This document shows positions 56,501 to 63,499 of a DNA stretch of 64,000 bases, in pieces. This DNA comes from Chionoecetes opilio. Its lineage: Eukaryota > Arthropoda > Malacostraca > Decapoda > Majidae. The first letter of the stretch is position 1, and the number at the start of each line of letters is the position of its first letter. The notes under the pieces are model-generated. The model was not told the origin of the DNA. It did no database searches and was given only the letters and a program-made list of their open reading frames with translations. The stretch covers positions 615,084 to 679,083 of the forward strand of contig JACEEZ010022894.1 of assembly GCA_016584305.1 (NCBI GenBank). The letters run 5' to 3'. Both the position numbers and the translations under genes were made by a program.

Positions 56501-59500
56501 GTGTTAAGTAACAGGAACTACCACGTGTAGGTCTCCCAGCTTCCTTATGTTCTTATATAAATCCCTCAAGGGTGGCCATGGTAGAAGAGTCTCCATTTGC
56601 ACCTGTCCCTACACCTCATGCTTACTCTTCCAATTCTTTCACTCTCATCCTCTCTCATACTAACTATTCCAGCACTCAAGCCTCCTCTCTATCCACTATT
56701 ACATCTACTCTATTCTATTCCAGCACTCTATCCACTCTAGATATACTCTTATTCTATTCTATCTCCACTATCTATTACTCACACTCTATCTTCCTCTCTA
56801 TCCATTCTAGATCTACTTTATTCTATTCTTTCTCCACTATCTATTCCAGCACTCTAGCCTCCCATGTAACCCTTCACCCCCAGATCTTTCCTTTGCTATA
56901 TATAACTGTCTGTTGTCCAGCCATAAAACTACAAAAAGTAACTTAATACAGGAGAACCTCGTTTAACTGGCATTTAAAACAACGGCAGCCTCAAAACAAC
57001 GGCACTAATCGACCCAGGCTTTTTTTTTTTCGCTGATAAACTCTGGAACTCTCTTCCTGTTTCTATTTTTCCACTTTCCTATGACTTACATCTTTTCAAA
57101 AAATAAGAGTAACAAGACACCTCCCGAACTAAATTGGCTCACCCTTCTTTTTTATTTTATTCTCTTACTGTCTTCTTTATAGGGACTGGCAACTAAGTGG
57201 GCTTTGTATACCCAATTTTGTTGTGCCCTTGGCCGGTTCCTTGTGATGGGAAAAAAAAAAAAAAGAGATTTTGGGCGATTCCATAAGAGTAACTCTCAAA
57301 ACAACGGCAAAATGAGTTATCCGGCATGCGCTCCCCCCCCGTGGGTGCCGGATAAACGAGGTTCTCCTGTATACCAAATTAGTTGTCGACAAGGATACTA
57401 AACAAGTCATACATATTAAATATTACTTATATTCACTAAAAATTGTCTAATGGTACCCAAATTACAATGGAAATTTCGTTGTGGGCCTCAAGGGGTTAAC
57501 AGGGTGTCGTCCTCTCACACTTCCAGCCTCTATTCTACTCTCATATATCCTTGTCAATTCACTCCCATCCCTCTTCTCCAGGGGTCCAAACCATTTGCAC
57601 TATTTCTACCACTTCACTGTTCACTCCCTCCCCCTTACTAGTTACTCCAATTCTTCCCTACACGTGCTCATTACTCTACATCCCTTCTGTTCACACCACA
57701 TCCACTCTTCAGGTTGCCTCATCTCCACTGCTTGAATCGTAGACCTCTGGCATGTATTCCACGTCCAGGTCTCTCTCAAGTTCTTACGGGCTCACTAGTG
57801 TAGGAGTGGCGGAGGGAAACACTTTCTTCCTTAGACAACATTTACTGGGTGCGAAAATATGTACAGTGCAGAGTATCCTTGTAGTCTACCTCTAGGACAG
57901 GCCGTGCAAGGACCCTCCCAGCTCCCCTACCGTCCTTACTCCAACCCTCACCTTGACTCTGAAGCAATGCATTAAACCATTCAAACAATCAAATGAAACA
58001 CTCGACCATCTAAATCATACATGTGAATCTCAGTCCTCGAAACCCAGAACAATAAATATATTAAAAATACACAAGTACTGAAATACCTTGCAGCTTAACA
58101 GTCCTCCTGACAGTCTCACTTGCATGTATCAGTGTCAGAACTATCATGCTATCCCTGAGTGCCTTCCTTACTCACTGTCCTTTCTCTCAACATGTGACCC
58201 AAAGATCCTATCCAGTGTTTGGCTGCTTGGTGTATCTGGTGGTTGTGTGGTTGTGGCCAGAAGTTGTATGGCTTTTGAGCGGCAATGAGCATGCACAAGA
58301 AATTATGATTGTGCAGGAGGGAGTGATCAACAGAAAGGATAAGATAAGATTTTCATCCTATCTAGACACTTTGCAAGTACCAACTACAAGGTTATTGACT
58401 ATACAAAGCGCCGCCACGTCAGCACGAACTAGGCGGACTCGAACCGCTGACCGAATGCACAGGGACGCTGCACATTGCGAGCTCACGTCTCTACCAACCT
58501 TGCCACCGTGACGGGCTGATCAACAGAAAGAGATAATGTTAGGGAGGGGATGATGAAGATGGGAATGACATTATATGGATACATTTTCTCTTCTAAGACT
58601 CATTATGATGTTGATTTGATATGTACAATTTGCAATGTTTACCTAGAGTCTATTTTTTTAACGAGGCAAAAATTCCATTCTATCTTCAGGTCTAATGCTT
58701 AATCTGATGCCTAAGTTTACCTGATAATATGGTTAACTATGATAAAATACAGCTGAAATTTAGAAGAAGTGTAGTATTCCCTTCTCCTGGCATCAAGTAT
58801 CAGTCAGTAAACAGCAAGGGGTCAGGATTTTTCACCTCGTTAAAAAAACCAGAGTACGTATAGTGGTGCTTACATATCATAAAAGATGCAATATACCCTG
58901 TTCTGTGGGGTGGTGCAGAGAGATGCCATGATGGGTTATATGCTATTCAATTTTTAGACTTCCAAGCAATGACATTTAGGTGCATGTTTGAGTATGGTCC
59001 CATCCGTGAGGTTTGTTGCAATCTTCCATTAAAGCCTGACTACTCAGTTACCTGGTTAATAAGATCAGTTTATTAGAAAAGTTTAAAGCAATCAAGAACA
59101 TGTCTTATAACATCAACCCCTTCACTCCCAGATCTTTCCTTTGCTATATAAAATCGTCTGTTGTCAACCATAAAATTACGATAAATAGCTTGATATACTT
59201 AATCAGCTAGTGGACAAGGATGCTAAACAGGTCATAATGTATAAAATGTTGCTTATATTCATTAAAATTGTCTAATGGTGACCAAATAACAATGAAAATT
59301 ACGTTCTGGGTCTCAAGGGGTTAACCATGTTGGCACTCGTTCTCGTGAGTCTGACTGGTGCAATGAAGCTGTTGTTGTGACTGACTGTTGCAACTTCCGT
59401 CCTCTCCTAGGTGTTGTGTCCAAAGCATGTGACTTCAGTGGTGGATGCAGTCAGTGAACGGATCAGAAGCAGCACCAGTAACAGCAATGCAATCATGGAG

Positions 59501-62500
59501 GTGGGGCGGAGCAAGCCACAGATTTAGCACTGAACAGACTGGCACAGATCATCCTGGTCGCACTTCAAACTGAATCCCTCTCTGGATCCCTAAGTAAGTA
59601 AAGTGACTGCTCACAATGTTCTACCTTCTTTGGGTCTAAGTAACGTACTGCTCATAATGTTCTATCTTCTTTGGATCTGTAAGTCGAGTAACTCCTCAGT
59701 GTTTTATCTTCTTTGTATCTTTAAGGGCAAATGAACTCACTATTGAGTTGGCCATCCAGCCCCACCTATGGGTGAAATAGTGGGCAGCCTGGGGTTAATC
59801 CCTACAGGGGGTTCTGCATCCCTGGCCACGGTGAGCAGTAAGGCCAATCCCTGAAATAGATTGGTTGGAGAGGGGCTTTCACCCCCTTCCTGTAAAAACT
59901 TTATCTAAGCCACAAACAATTGAAAGTAGAGCCAAGGACGAGGTAACCACGTCCCCGACCCGGTTTTGCTGAGGGGCCCCGACCACGAAGACCCCTCCAA
60001 TGCCAACGCAGGGGGCGGGGGGGTCTGCCTATGACGAGTGTGGGGCAAAACTCTTGGGAATCCCACACTCTAAATGAAGTGGTAGGGCCCCCTTGCCCAT
60101 CTCTTGTGGGGGTGGCCGGGGCGGTGCTGCCTGTCGAAACACTCCGGGGATAAACTTCTGGAGGGTTATTTGGGTGGGCTCCTGGAACGTTCTGAGCCTC
60201 TCAGACAATCATCGACTACCTCTTCTATCGGGCGAGCTCAGTAGGCTGAGGGTGGATATAGTATGAGTCTGAGACGAGGAGGCCGTAACCCCCACTACTA
60301 GTCCGGCATGAGCAATGGTCACCGTGTCCGGGGAGTAGCTATAGGCATCTCCAGCAAATAGCAGCTGTCAGTTGTTGAGGTTACTCCAGTTCATGAGCAT
60401 ATAATGCGGGTGAGGATGGAACACACTCTGGGTTTAATGTCTCTTGTTGCAGTGTACACTCCTACCGAGGTGCGTGAAACTGAAGAGAAGGAGATGTTCG
60501 ATGCCAAACTTGACTTTGTATTTTTCATACCTCCTCGGGACACACTCATTGTCTTGGGCGACTTCAATGCTACTACTGGCACTGTGAGAGATGGCTACGA
60601 GTTATGTGTTGGTCCCCATGGCTCCGGTACCAGAAAGACCCACAGTTCTCTCCTTCTGAATTTCGCGAGGTCCAGAAGGTTGAGAATTGCAGGTTCTTGG
60701 TATCAGAGACCAGAGCTGCACCGCTGGACATGGTATAGTAATGCCGGAGGGGTAGCTAAGGAGATCGACCACATCCTCGTTAGTACTCGTTGGAGGATCC
60801 TCCAGAACTGCAGGGTTTACCGGAGTGCTGAGTTCTTTGAAACTGATCACAGACTTGCTGTTGCTACACTTAAGCTTCATGTCAAGTCCAGAAGAATATT
60901 AAGAGGTAACCATACTGTGTTTCATCTTGAGAAGCTGAAGGACTTGACATGTGCTCATGAGTATGCGGTGGTAGGTTCAAATTGGTTCAATGCGCTCGGT
61001 GCCCTTGAGGACCCTGTAGCACTGTGGGATTCCTTCAAACGTGAAACTCTACAGGCTGCCAATGAGTGCATTGGGGAGTGCCCGAGGTCAAGGCATGGTT
61101 TTGTCGCGACGGAGACGCTGGAGAAAATTGAGGAGAGTCGCACTACCAGGCTGGCTGGGAACCAGGACCAGCACAGGGCTCTGTCACGCCAGACTAGAAC
61201 CCTCCTGGGGAGAGACAAGGAGAGGTATGTCAGGAGCCTTGCTGAGGATGTCGAGGGCCATTTGAACGCTAATGACCTCCGACTCGCCTACCGAGCCCTG
61301 AAGAAGCTCCGTTCCAAGTCTCCATCTCGGGCGAGTGCTTTCCGAGCAGCAGATGGGCGCCTCGTGTCGGACATGGAAGGACAGATAGCTCGTTGGGCTG
61401 AGTACTTTGGGCAGTTGTTCACGGTGGATCCTCCAGTTGAGCAGCCTCACACCACTGGGTTACGGGCAATGGATGCCGATCCTCCCATTGACGAAACCGC
61501 ACCCTCTCTTGACGAAGTCAGAGAGGCTGTAGCAAAGTTGAGGGGTGGAAAGGCAGCTGGTGTTTGTAATATCAGTGTGGAGCTCCTCAAAGCTGGGGGT
61601 GAGGCCATGATCCGCGGGTTGCATGCTGTCCTGACTGCCGTGTGGCAATCAGGTACCATTCCTACTGACTGGAAAAGGGGACTGGTTGTCCCTATCTGGA
61701 AAGGGAAAGGGGACCGTCAGGACTGCAACAATTACCACGGTATGTATTAAACAGCTCAGCGTGCCAGGCAAGGTGCTTGCCCATCTATTGCTGACACGGA
61801 TTCACAGTCATCTGGTGAAGCATCAGAGACCTCGGCAGTCTGGGTTCACGCCTGGGAAGTCAACAACGGACCGTATCCTAGCGCTTCGTGTCCTGGTGGA
61901 ACGCCGACGTGAGTTTCGACAGGGGATGCTTGCAGCCTATGTTGATCTCAAGAAGGCGTTTGACTCAGTGCAATGCGAGTCACTCTGGGATCTTCTGCGA
62001 CTTTGCGGGATTCCTGCAAGGACTATTGGTTTGATGACTGGTCTGTACTCTGGGACTGAGAGTGCTGTGAAGTGTGGGGGAGGTTTATCCAGCTTCTTTC
62101 TTGTTAATACAGGAGTGAGGCAAGGGTGCGTCCTTGCCCCATCACTTTTCAACGCTTGTATGGACTGGGTATTGGGCAAAGTTGTAGATCAAAGTGATTG
62201 TGGAGCATCCCTTGGCAACACCAAGATCACTGATCTTATTTTTGCCGATGATGCAGTAATCTTTGCTGAGTCGCTGGAGGTCCTGGTGATGGCTCTCGAG
62301 GCGCTGCACGAAGAGGCAAAGCCTTTGGGACTTGAGGTCTCCTGGTTCAAGACCAAGGTCCAGGTGTTTGGAGACTTACTAGATGAAACAGTACAGTCTA
62401 TTCATGTGTGCGGCGAGGACATTAAGATCTTGGAAAGTTTTACATACCTTGGTAGCGCAGTCCATAATGATGGCAGGTCACGTTAATTAGTCTTATGCAT

Positions 62501-63499
62501 ACCATTAGTCTTATGATTGGCATAGCCCACGGTGTTATGGACTCACTCAGCACGAGTATTTGGCGTTGTCGGTACCTGTGCAGGAGGACAAAGATCCGGA
62601 TCTTCAAGTCGCTTGTGATCCCTGTCTTACTCTGTGGATGTGAGACATGGACACTAAATAGCGACTTGAATAGGCAAATAGATGCCTTTGGTAAAGTGTC
62701 TTCACAGAATCATGGGGTATCGCTGGGATGATTAAGTGTCAAATCAGCTATTGCACTTTGAGACTGAATCGAGGCCTATTACCTGCATAGTCCGTCAGCG
62801 CCAACTTCGGCTATATGGGCATGTGGCACGCTACCCTGAAACTGATCCTTCCCATTGGGTTGTATCTGTAAGAGACAATCCGGCGTGGAGGAGGCCAAGG
62901 GGGCGCCCACAAGGCTCGTGGCTGCGGCAAGTTGATGTTTCATGTTGAGAGTTGCTTGGTATGGGAAGGGAGCCTGCATGGGAACTCGCGCGTGGTGACC
63001 CCCGGGAGTGGCGTCGTAGGGTGGGCGAGGCGAAGCGTCCCCCGGCGTATGCCCCCAATGATTGATGATTGATTGATCTGTAAGTCAAGTAACTGCTCAT
63101 AATGTATGTGCATTTTAGTGTTATGAGGAACAATAATCAATTAAGTTACCAAATGTATCATTCACAATAAATACTGATTAAATGTTGTGAAACAAGAGTG
63201 GGAGGCAAATACAGCACACTAGGAATCGTGAGGCACAACTTCCGATGCAAAAACTACAGCAAATCTCTTCCAGGGAATTATTTTAATTAATTTTCATAAA
63301 AATCCATAAATATGGGAATCCCGTAACCTCTTGAGTTCCAAAGTTTGGGTGACCAGTGTAGTATTGAAGAGAGATTGGAAGCTGACCTGAACTGAAACAG
63401 GGTCGTTGTTTTACAGGTGACATGTGGGACTCTTTGCATCGGTTACCCAAGAAGAACAGACTGATCTCCTCCCTCCTGGCCAGCCGGGAGGCACGGTGA
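25644..63499 (+). CDS. INTS15: Integrator complex subunit 15 (C7orf26 homologue)
   Basis: Coding exons: 25644-25716, 26127-26233, 47382-47606, 50115-50295, 52597-52768, 55212-55473, 59411-59593, 63417-63499. All introns are GT-AG with phases 1, 0, 0, 1, 2, 0, 1. About 428 aa against about 449 in human. Integrator is a nuclear RNA polymerase II-associated complex that cleaves nascent snRNA and other transcripts; INTS15 associates with the INTS10-13-14 module. Similarity to human INTS15 recalled by eye: GPVEEL, VSLAIAT..VLEATAVWMQ (human VSMAVAV..VLECAASWLQ), PLMKWCVEAP (human GLIRWCVKAP), YSQLHLSILQTL (human YSKLHLSVLQVL), LNRLAQ (human LDRLAQ) and SLHRLPKKN. Exon 7 is one G short at 59503-59506, giving a literal TAG at 59525; one base restores both the LNRLAQ homology and the phase to exon 8. 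The C-terminus is shorter than the human one. Confidence 0.88.
26127..26233 (+). CDS. INTS15: INTS15 coding exon 2
   Basis: After TTTTTTCCCAG; encodes EVLRMPHVPHHHDLQQHI and ends ATAAGG|GTGAGT in phase 0. Aligns with the human segment before GPVEL. Confidence 0.8.
26655..27050. mobile_element. MITE-like inverted repeat
   Basis: Short inverted ends around GGTATTTATAA at 26661 and 27040. A smaller hairpin CGCTATGGGAG...CTCCCGTAGCG lies inside at about 26889-26917. No target duplication established. Confidence 0.35.
27410..27565 (+). CDS. Acidic N-terminal peptide inside piggyBac-like element
   Basis: 51 codons rich in Ser and Asp (TSVSDSESVAVTDLEYDAQS), ending EPQIVMGSYMF-TGA. It reads like the start of a longer element-encoded protein cut by a stop and by the nested insertion. 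The family is not recognised with certainty. Confidence 0.35.
   Translation: MMSDCTSVSDSESVAVTDLEYDAQSDTERNDAGRIYYEENEPQIVMGSYMF
27628..29746 (-). mobile_element. Mariner-like element with about 300-bp TIRs, nested
   Basis: Long inverted repeats at about 27628-27960 and 29430-29746 (GGCAGGAGGGATGAAGATGT, GAAATTATGAATTATTTAAT). A diverged extra copy of part of the left repeat lies at 28090-28160. Between them is a broken minus-strand transposase. The element sits inside piggyBac-like copy 1. No clear target duplication was found. Confidence 0.75.
28348..29405 (-). pseudogene. Mariner-like (DUF4817-type) transposase, frameshifted
   Basis: Read from 29405 down: an N-terminal helix-turn-helix part (SNVEYADMVFIYGFCNGSAN, RRRYPNRKCPNVRAFYRV), then HLQDGDSVRRLEFCKSL, LIGPHIFQDRINGDIYANFL, GHPPHFS (degenerate for the usual GAPPHFS) and DMKSHVYNKKSDNKQELLER. 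These follow the order of mariner-like DDE transposases with a DUF4817 head. At least three frame changes make it inactive. Confidence 0.75.
30168..30352 (-). mobile_element. LINE 3'-end fragment
   Basis: Minus-strand peptide FIPSFLSVVNCGPLPVSIFP, and FSGKLW in a second frame, resembles the tail GKLWNSLPVSIF seen in the elements at 43921-44582 and 56949-57369. Confidence 0.5.
30355..30650 (-). mobile_element. tRNA-derived SINE, second family
   Basis: On the minus strand the head has A box TGGCTAGCGTGCCTGGCTA and B box GGTTCAAATCC. The body contains CCCGTTACCCCGGGACACA (plus-strand sense). Other copies: 30960-31250 and the interrupted 19480-20935. Confidence 0.8.
30960..31250 (-). mobile_element. 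tRNA-derived SINE, second family, corrupted copy
   Basis: Same order of blocks as 30355-30650, but with inflated and deleted homopolymers (AGAGGGGGGCATACGAAAAA, GGGGCCCC). Confidence 0.7.
31590..31850 (+). mobile_element. tRNA-derived SINE, first family
   Basis: Contains CCCGAGTTCGATCCCCGA, CTCTACCTTCGATTGCGAGT and GGCGTCACTATAAAAATCC, as in 3846-4193. Homopolymer lengths are irregular. Confidence 0.75.
31990..32585. mobile_element. Foldback MITE with about 150-bp arms
   Basis: The left arm block GTGAAGAAATATGCAT at about 32168 and GTAAAATACACTAAA at about 32134 recur inverted at about 32420-32480. Outer blocks TTTTTTTAACA.CA also pair. Confidence 0.65.
33070..33440. repeat. Purine (GA/GGGA) low-complexity tract
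   Basis: Almost pure A and G. The matching pyrimidine tract at 33860-34310 is its approximate complement. The open frames here are composition artefacts. Confidence 0.9.
33860..34310. repeat. Pyrimidine (CT) low-complexity tract
   Basis: Mostly CTCTCT with CCCTTTT blocks. Together with 33070-33440 it could form a purine-pyrimidine hairpin or be a consensus artefact. Confidence 0.9.
35473..43506. repeat. 26-bp satellite, about 300 copies, in INTS15 intron 2
   Basis: Unit GGAAACTCAAGCAATGGGAA plus CTTTGT (26 bp), with the main variants CTTTCT for CTTTGT, and ATCGG or ATCGC for ATGGG. The ends of the array (35473-36830 and 42200-43506) are clean. The middle has frequent one- and two-base losses. 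The plus strand is stop-free in all frames, producing open frames of about 600 codons. Units with CTTTCTGG contain GGAACTTTCTGGAAA. Confidence 0.97.
43682..44731. mobile_element. pogo-like MITE family A, copy 1 (interrupted)
   Basis: Inverted ends CAGGTTGAAGTTCCCAAACT with TA at 43680-43681 and 44732-44733. Its sequence is the reverse of copy 2 at 50369-50757, split by a family B element at 43921-44582. Confidence 0.88.
43921..44582. mobile_element. pogo-like element family B, copy 1, nested in A
   Basis: Ends CAGGAGAACCTCATTTAACC and CAGGAAAACCTCGTTTATCC (reverse of right), with TA on the left and CA, probably mutated TA, on the right. Contains poly(T), poly(A) and a LINE-tail-like segment (TGGAACTCTCTTCCTGTTTC). 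Confidence 0.85.
44735..45312. mobile_element. Part of another TIR element (family D), incomplete
   Basis: Repeated motifs TCGGATAATTGGAATAGTCG, GTCGGATGTTCGGA and GTCGGATGTTTGGAGGTCGG are typical of pogo/Tigger-type ends. The right end is at GGCTGTA just before element C. I could not place the left end. The first 250 bp show nothing. Confidence 0.35.
45314..46192. mobile_element. pogo-like element family C with internal tandem repeat
   Basis: Ends CAGGGAGGTCCCGTTATACG and CAGGGAGGTCCTGAAGATACG on the reverse, with TA at both flanks. Internal TATACGAGAT motifs near both ends. No transposase frame seen. Confidence 0.8.
45505..45832. repeat. 107-bp tandem repeat, 3 copies
   Basis: Units contain AGGTCACCCCTAGCAAGGCG, GGGTAATTAAGCAT and CCCCAACCTTGGGACCG. 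The last two starts are 107 bp apart. It lies inside element C. Confidence 0.85.
46194..46315 (-). mobile_element. LINE C-terminal fragment
   Basis: On the minus strand one frame reads PPGRPRKTWRQCIEEDLAAL, a well-known tail of non-LTR reverse transcriptases. Confidence 0.75.
46320..47070. other. INTS15 intron 2, nothing recognised
   Basis: AT-rich; no open frame with family resemblance and no repeat structure. Confidence 0.35.
47072..47352 (+). mobile_element. CR1-like LINE 3' end just before INTS15 exon 3
   Basis: Contains AACAAGAAGTAACGGATTCA, ACTGGTTCACAAATAGG and the tail TGATGTTCTTATGTTC. It ends about 30 nt before the exon 3 acceptor, leaving a short new pyrimidine tract. Confidence 0.85.
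47382..47606 (+). CDS. INTS15: INTS15 coding exon 3
   Basis: 75 codons, phase 0 on both sides: AIGPVEELVVVRELSQHLGK ... SVLEATAVWMQ, donor ATGCAG|GTACTC. The last 38 nt are the template of the 61-bp array that follows. Confidence 0.88.
47571..48578 (+). repeat. 61-bp minisatellite copying the INTS15 exon 3 end and donor
   Basis: Seventeen copies at an exact 61-bp step (TGGAGGCC at 47581 + 61k, k = 0 to 16). Copy 0 is the real exon end. Each unit has about 35 nt of exon (GTTGGAGGCCACGGCGGTG ..ATGCAG) and 26 nt of intron (GTACTCATTGTTGATCTC..). Thirteen copies keep CAG|GT, two have CAA|GT, one has lost GT (about 48397) and the last is truncated. GCGGTG and GCAGTG alternate over much of the array, suggesting growth by dimers. 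Confidence 0.97.
48579..49855. other. INTS15 intron 3, nothing recognised
   Basis: Single-copy-looking, moderately AT-rich. No coding resemblance. Confidence 0.35.
49856..50066. mobile_element. 211-bp MITE with TTAA ends
   Basis: Starts TTAACCACTTCATGCCCAGA and ends GTTCTGGGCCTCAAGGGGTTAA in part. Same family as 7016-7226. It lies 48 nt before INTS15 exon 4. Confidence 0.8.
50115..50295 (+). CDS. INTS15: INTS15 coding exon 4
   Basis: After CTTCCCCCAG. Encodes QVCCLSGWSGEVCRGLVQDY and ends TLSQLYAKI plus one base, donor AATAG|GTAACA. Aligns with the human LAKALVDDY segment. Confidence 0.85.
50369..50757. mobile_element. pogo-like MITE family A, copy 2 (complete)
   Basis: 389 bp with inverted ends CAGGTTGAAGTTCCCAAACT, flanked by TA at 50367-50368 and 50758-50759. 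Opposite orientation to copy 1. Confidence 0.9.
50915..52110 (-). mobile_element. CR1-like LINE with internal inversion
   Basis: Read from 52110 down: INDIDSGISSDISKFA, SLQGDL and FNIDKCSVMNVG around 52050-51850, SDPCPRKQCIEARNQANRVL at about 51780, ALVRPHLYCVVQFWSLYCRM at about 51446, LHSLERCRVRADLIEVFKWI, then the 3' UTR ending in TTCTTATG-type tail at 50915. The 51453-51665 block is in the opposite orientation and repeats the LVRPH region, so the copy has an inversion or a second insertion. Confidence 0.8.
52434..52560. repeat. Direct repeat upstream of INTS15 exon 5 (partner 54538-54665)
   Basis: About 125 bp, starting ACTACAATTTGTATTTGTAT and ending TTATGGAAATTTAGATAA. A handful of substitutions separate the copies. 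The interval 52115-52433 shows nothing else. Confidence 0.9.
52597..52768 (+). CDS. INTS15: INTS15 coding exon 5
   Basis: Encodes GEMCESPPEALVNTIVWWLK through a Pro/Leu-rich stretch to PLAPLMK, donor ATGAA|GTAAGT (phase 2). Aligns with human PPMDLLEMIVTWI. Confidence 0.88.
53015..53338 (-). mobile_element. tRNA-derived SINE, first family
   Basis: Minus-strand head with B box GAGTTCGATCCC at about 53272-53283 and body CCTGCCTGCGCCACCA. A T-rich run at 52984-53005 represents the poly(A) tail. Confidence 0.85.
53342..53830 (+). mobile_element. LINE reverse-transcriptase tail
   Basis: FATVVWSRHKRKDVKKIERI and ATKIVLSLSDLTYEERLKKL are characteristic of the end of CR1/L2-type reverse transcriptases. 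Frame lost after about 53585. Confidence 0.8.
54012..54320 (+). mobile_element. tRNA-derived SINE, first family
   Basis: Decayed head (CAAGTGGTTAGTGCC, GAGTTAGATTCCC) and well-kept body GGACACAGGGGGGCGGCATG. No poly(A). Confidence 0.8.
54538..54665. repeat. Direct repeat downstream of INTS15 exon 5 (partner 52434-52560)
   Basis: Second copy of the 125-bp segment, 2.1 kb from the first, in the same orientation. Confidence 0.9.
54787..55118 (+). repeat. CT-rich minisatellite near the exon 6 acceptor
   Basis: Repeats of CTTCCTTGCACCTTTTTAAG followed by variable (CT)n, about nine units. Two further acceptor-like CTGCAG/TTGCAG sites lie at about 55120 and 55154, before the acceptor used at 55211. 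Confidence 0.9.
55212..55473 (+). CDS. INTS15: INTS15 coding exon 6
   Basis: Starts in phase 2, giving K|WCVEAPFFEKTDGSSE, a Ser/Pro-rich linker (SSPPPPSSSSPAAF), then YSQLHLSILQTL and RMTQKQ, donor CAG|GTGAGT. The linker differs from human, as expected for this less conserved part. Confidence 0.88.
55486..56243. repeat. 42-bp minisatellite after the INTS15 exon 6 donor
   Basis: About 18 units of GTAACTGTGCATTCTGTTCA plus GGAAAGTGCCAAATAGCCTTAA. It begins 13 nt after the donor; the first unit grades into GGTGGAAAGTGCCAAGTTG next to the exon. As 42 is a multiple of three, stop-free frames arise on both strands. Confidence 0.95.
56283..56556 (+). mobile_element. CR1-like LINE 3' end
   Basis: GAACAAGAAGTAACGGATTC, GGGAAAAACTGGTTCACAAA, GTGGATGTAGGTAGTGTTAA and tail CTTATGTTCTTAT. 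Confidence 0.85.
56580..56865. repeat. Degenerate TCTATTC-rich repeat
   Basis: Partial repeats of TTCTATTCTATCTCCACTATC and CCAGCACTCTA. No clear unit length. Confidence 0.5.
56866..57499. mobile_element. TTAA-end MITE split by a family B element
   Basis: The two halves (56866-56948 and 57370-57499) join into the same 211-bp element as 49856-50066. The left terminal tetranucleotide is GTAA. Confidence 0.8.
56949..57369. mobile_element. pogo-like element family B, copy 2 (complete)
   Basis: 421 bp, ends CAGGAGAACCTCGTTTAACT and CAGGAGAACCTCGTTTATCC, with TA duplicated at 56947-56948 and 57370-57371. Confidence 0.9.
57500..58323. other. INTS15 intron 6, nothing recognised
   Basis: Short open frames at 57481-57742 and 58088-58288 have no family resemblance. 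Confidence 0.35.
58338..58516 (-). mobile_element. tRNA-derived SINE, third family, with 14-bp target duplication
   Basis: TGATCAACAGAAAG is duplicated at 58324-58337 and 58517-58530. The minus-strand head has A box TGGCAAGGTTGGTAGAG and B box GGTTCGAGTCC. The tail side reads GATAAGATAAG. Confidence 0.88.
58531..59112. other. INTS15 intron 6, nothing recognised
   Basis: AT-rich; no repeat or coding resemblance seen. Confidence 0.35.
59113..59324. mobile_element. 211-bp MITE with TTAA-type ends
   Basis: Starts TCAACCCCTTCACTCCCAGA and ends TCTGGGTCTCAAGGGGTTAA. Fourth member of the family. Confidence 0.8.
59411..59593 (+). CDS. INTS15: INTS15 coding exon 7, one G short
   Basis: VLCPKHVTSVVDAVSERIRS, then a G-run at 59503-59506. 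In the literal frame TAG follows at 59525-59527. In the shifted frame the exon continues EQATDLALNRLAQIILVALQ to the donor CCTAA|GTAAGT. The corrected exon length (184 nt) gives the phase required by exon 8. Confidence 0.82.
59584..59725. repeat. 42-48-bp tandem repeat starting at the INTS15 exon 7 donor
   Basis: Starts at GGATCCCTAAGTAAG (59584), GGGTCTAAGTAAC (59632), GGATCTGTAAGTC (59673) and GTATCTTTAAGG (59715), each followed by ACTGCTCA.AATGTTCTA or a variant. The first unit contains the exon end and the real donor. The array resumes after LINE 2 at 63075. Confidence 0.8.
59727..63078 (+). mobile_element. RTE-like LINE 2, nearly full length, defective
   Basis: Endonuclease N-terminus WVGSWNVLSLSDNHR near 60165, GDFNATTG near 60556, DHRLAV near 60845; reverse transcriptase with VVPIWKGKGDRQDCNNY near 61690, FDSV, RQGCVLAPSLF and FADD at 62241-62252; C-terminal GHVARYPETDPSH. 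It ends in (GAT)GATT repeats. Frameshifts and stops at about 60260, 61745, 62485 and 62690. About 440 bp more complete at its 5' side than LINE 1. Probable target duplication ATCT.TAAG on both sides. Sense to INTS15, in intron 7. Confidence 0.92.
63417..63499 (+). CDS. INTS15: INTS15 last coding exon
   Basis: After GTTGTTTTACAG. Phase 1: S|DMWDSLHRLPKKNRLISSLL then ASREAR-TGA at 63497-63499. Aligns with human DDLRTLCSRLPHNNLLQLVI. The human proline-rich tail has no counterpart here. Confidence 0.82.

Noticed and set aside
59411..59527. INTS15 ending in exon 7 at the literal TAG
   Set aside because: Homology to LNRLAQ and the region after it continues in the next frame up to a good donor whose phase fits exon 8.
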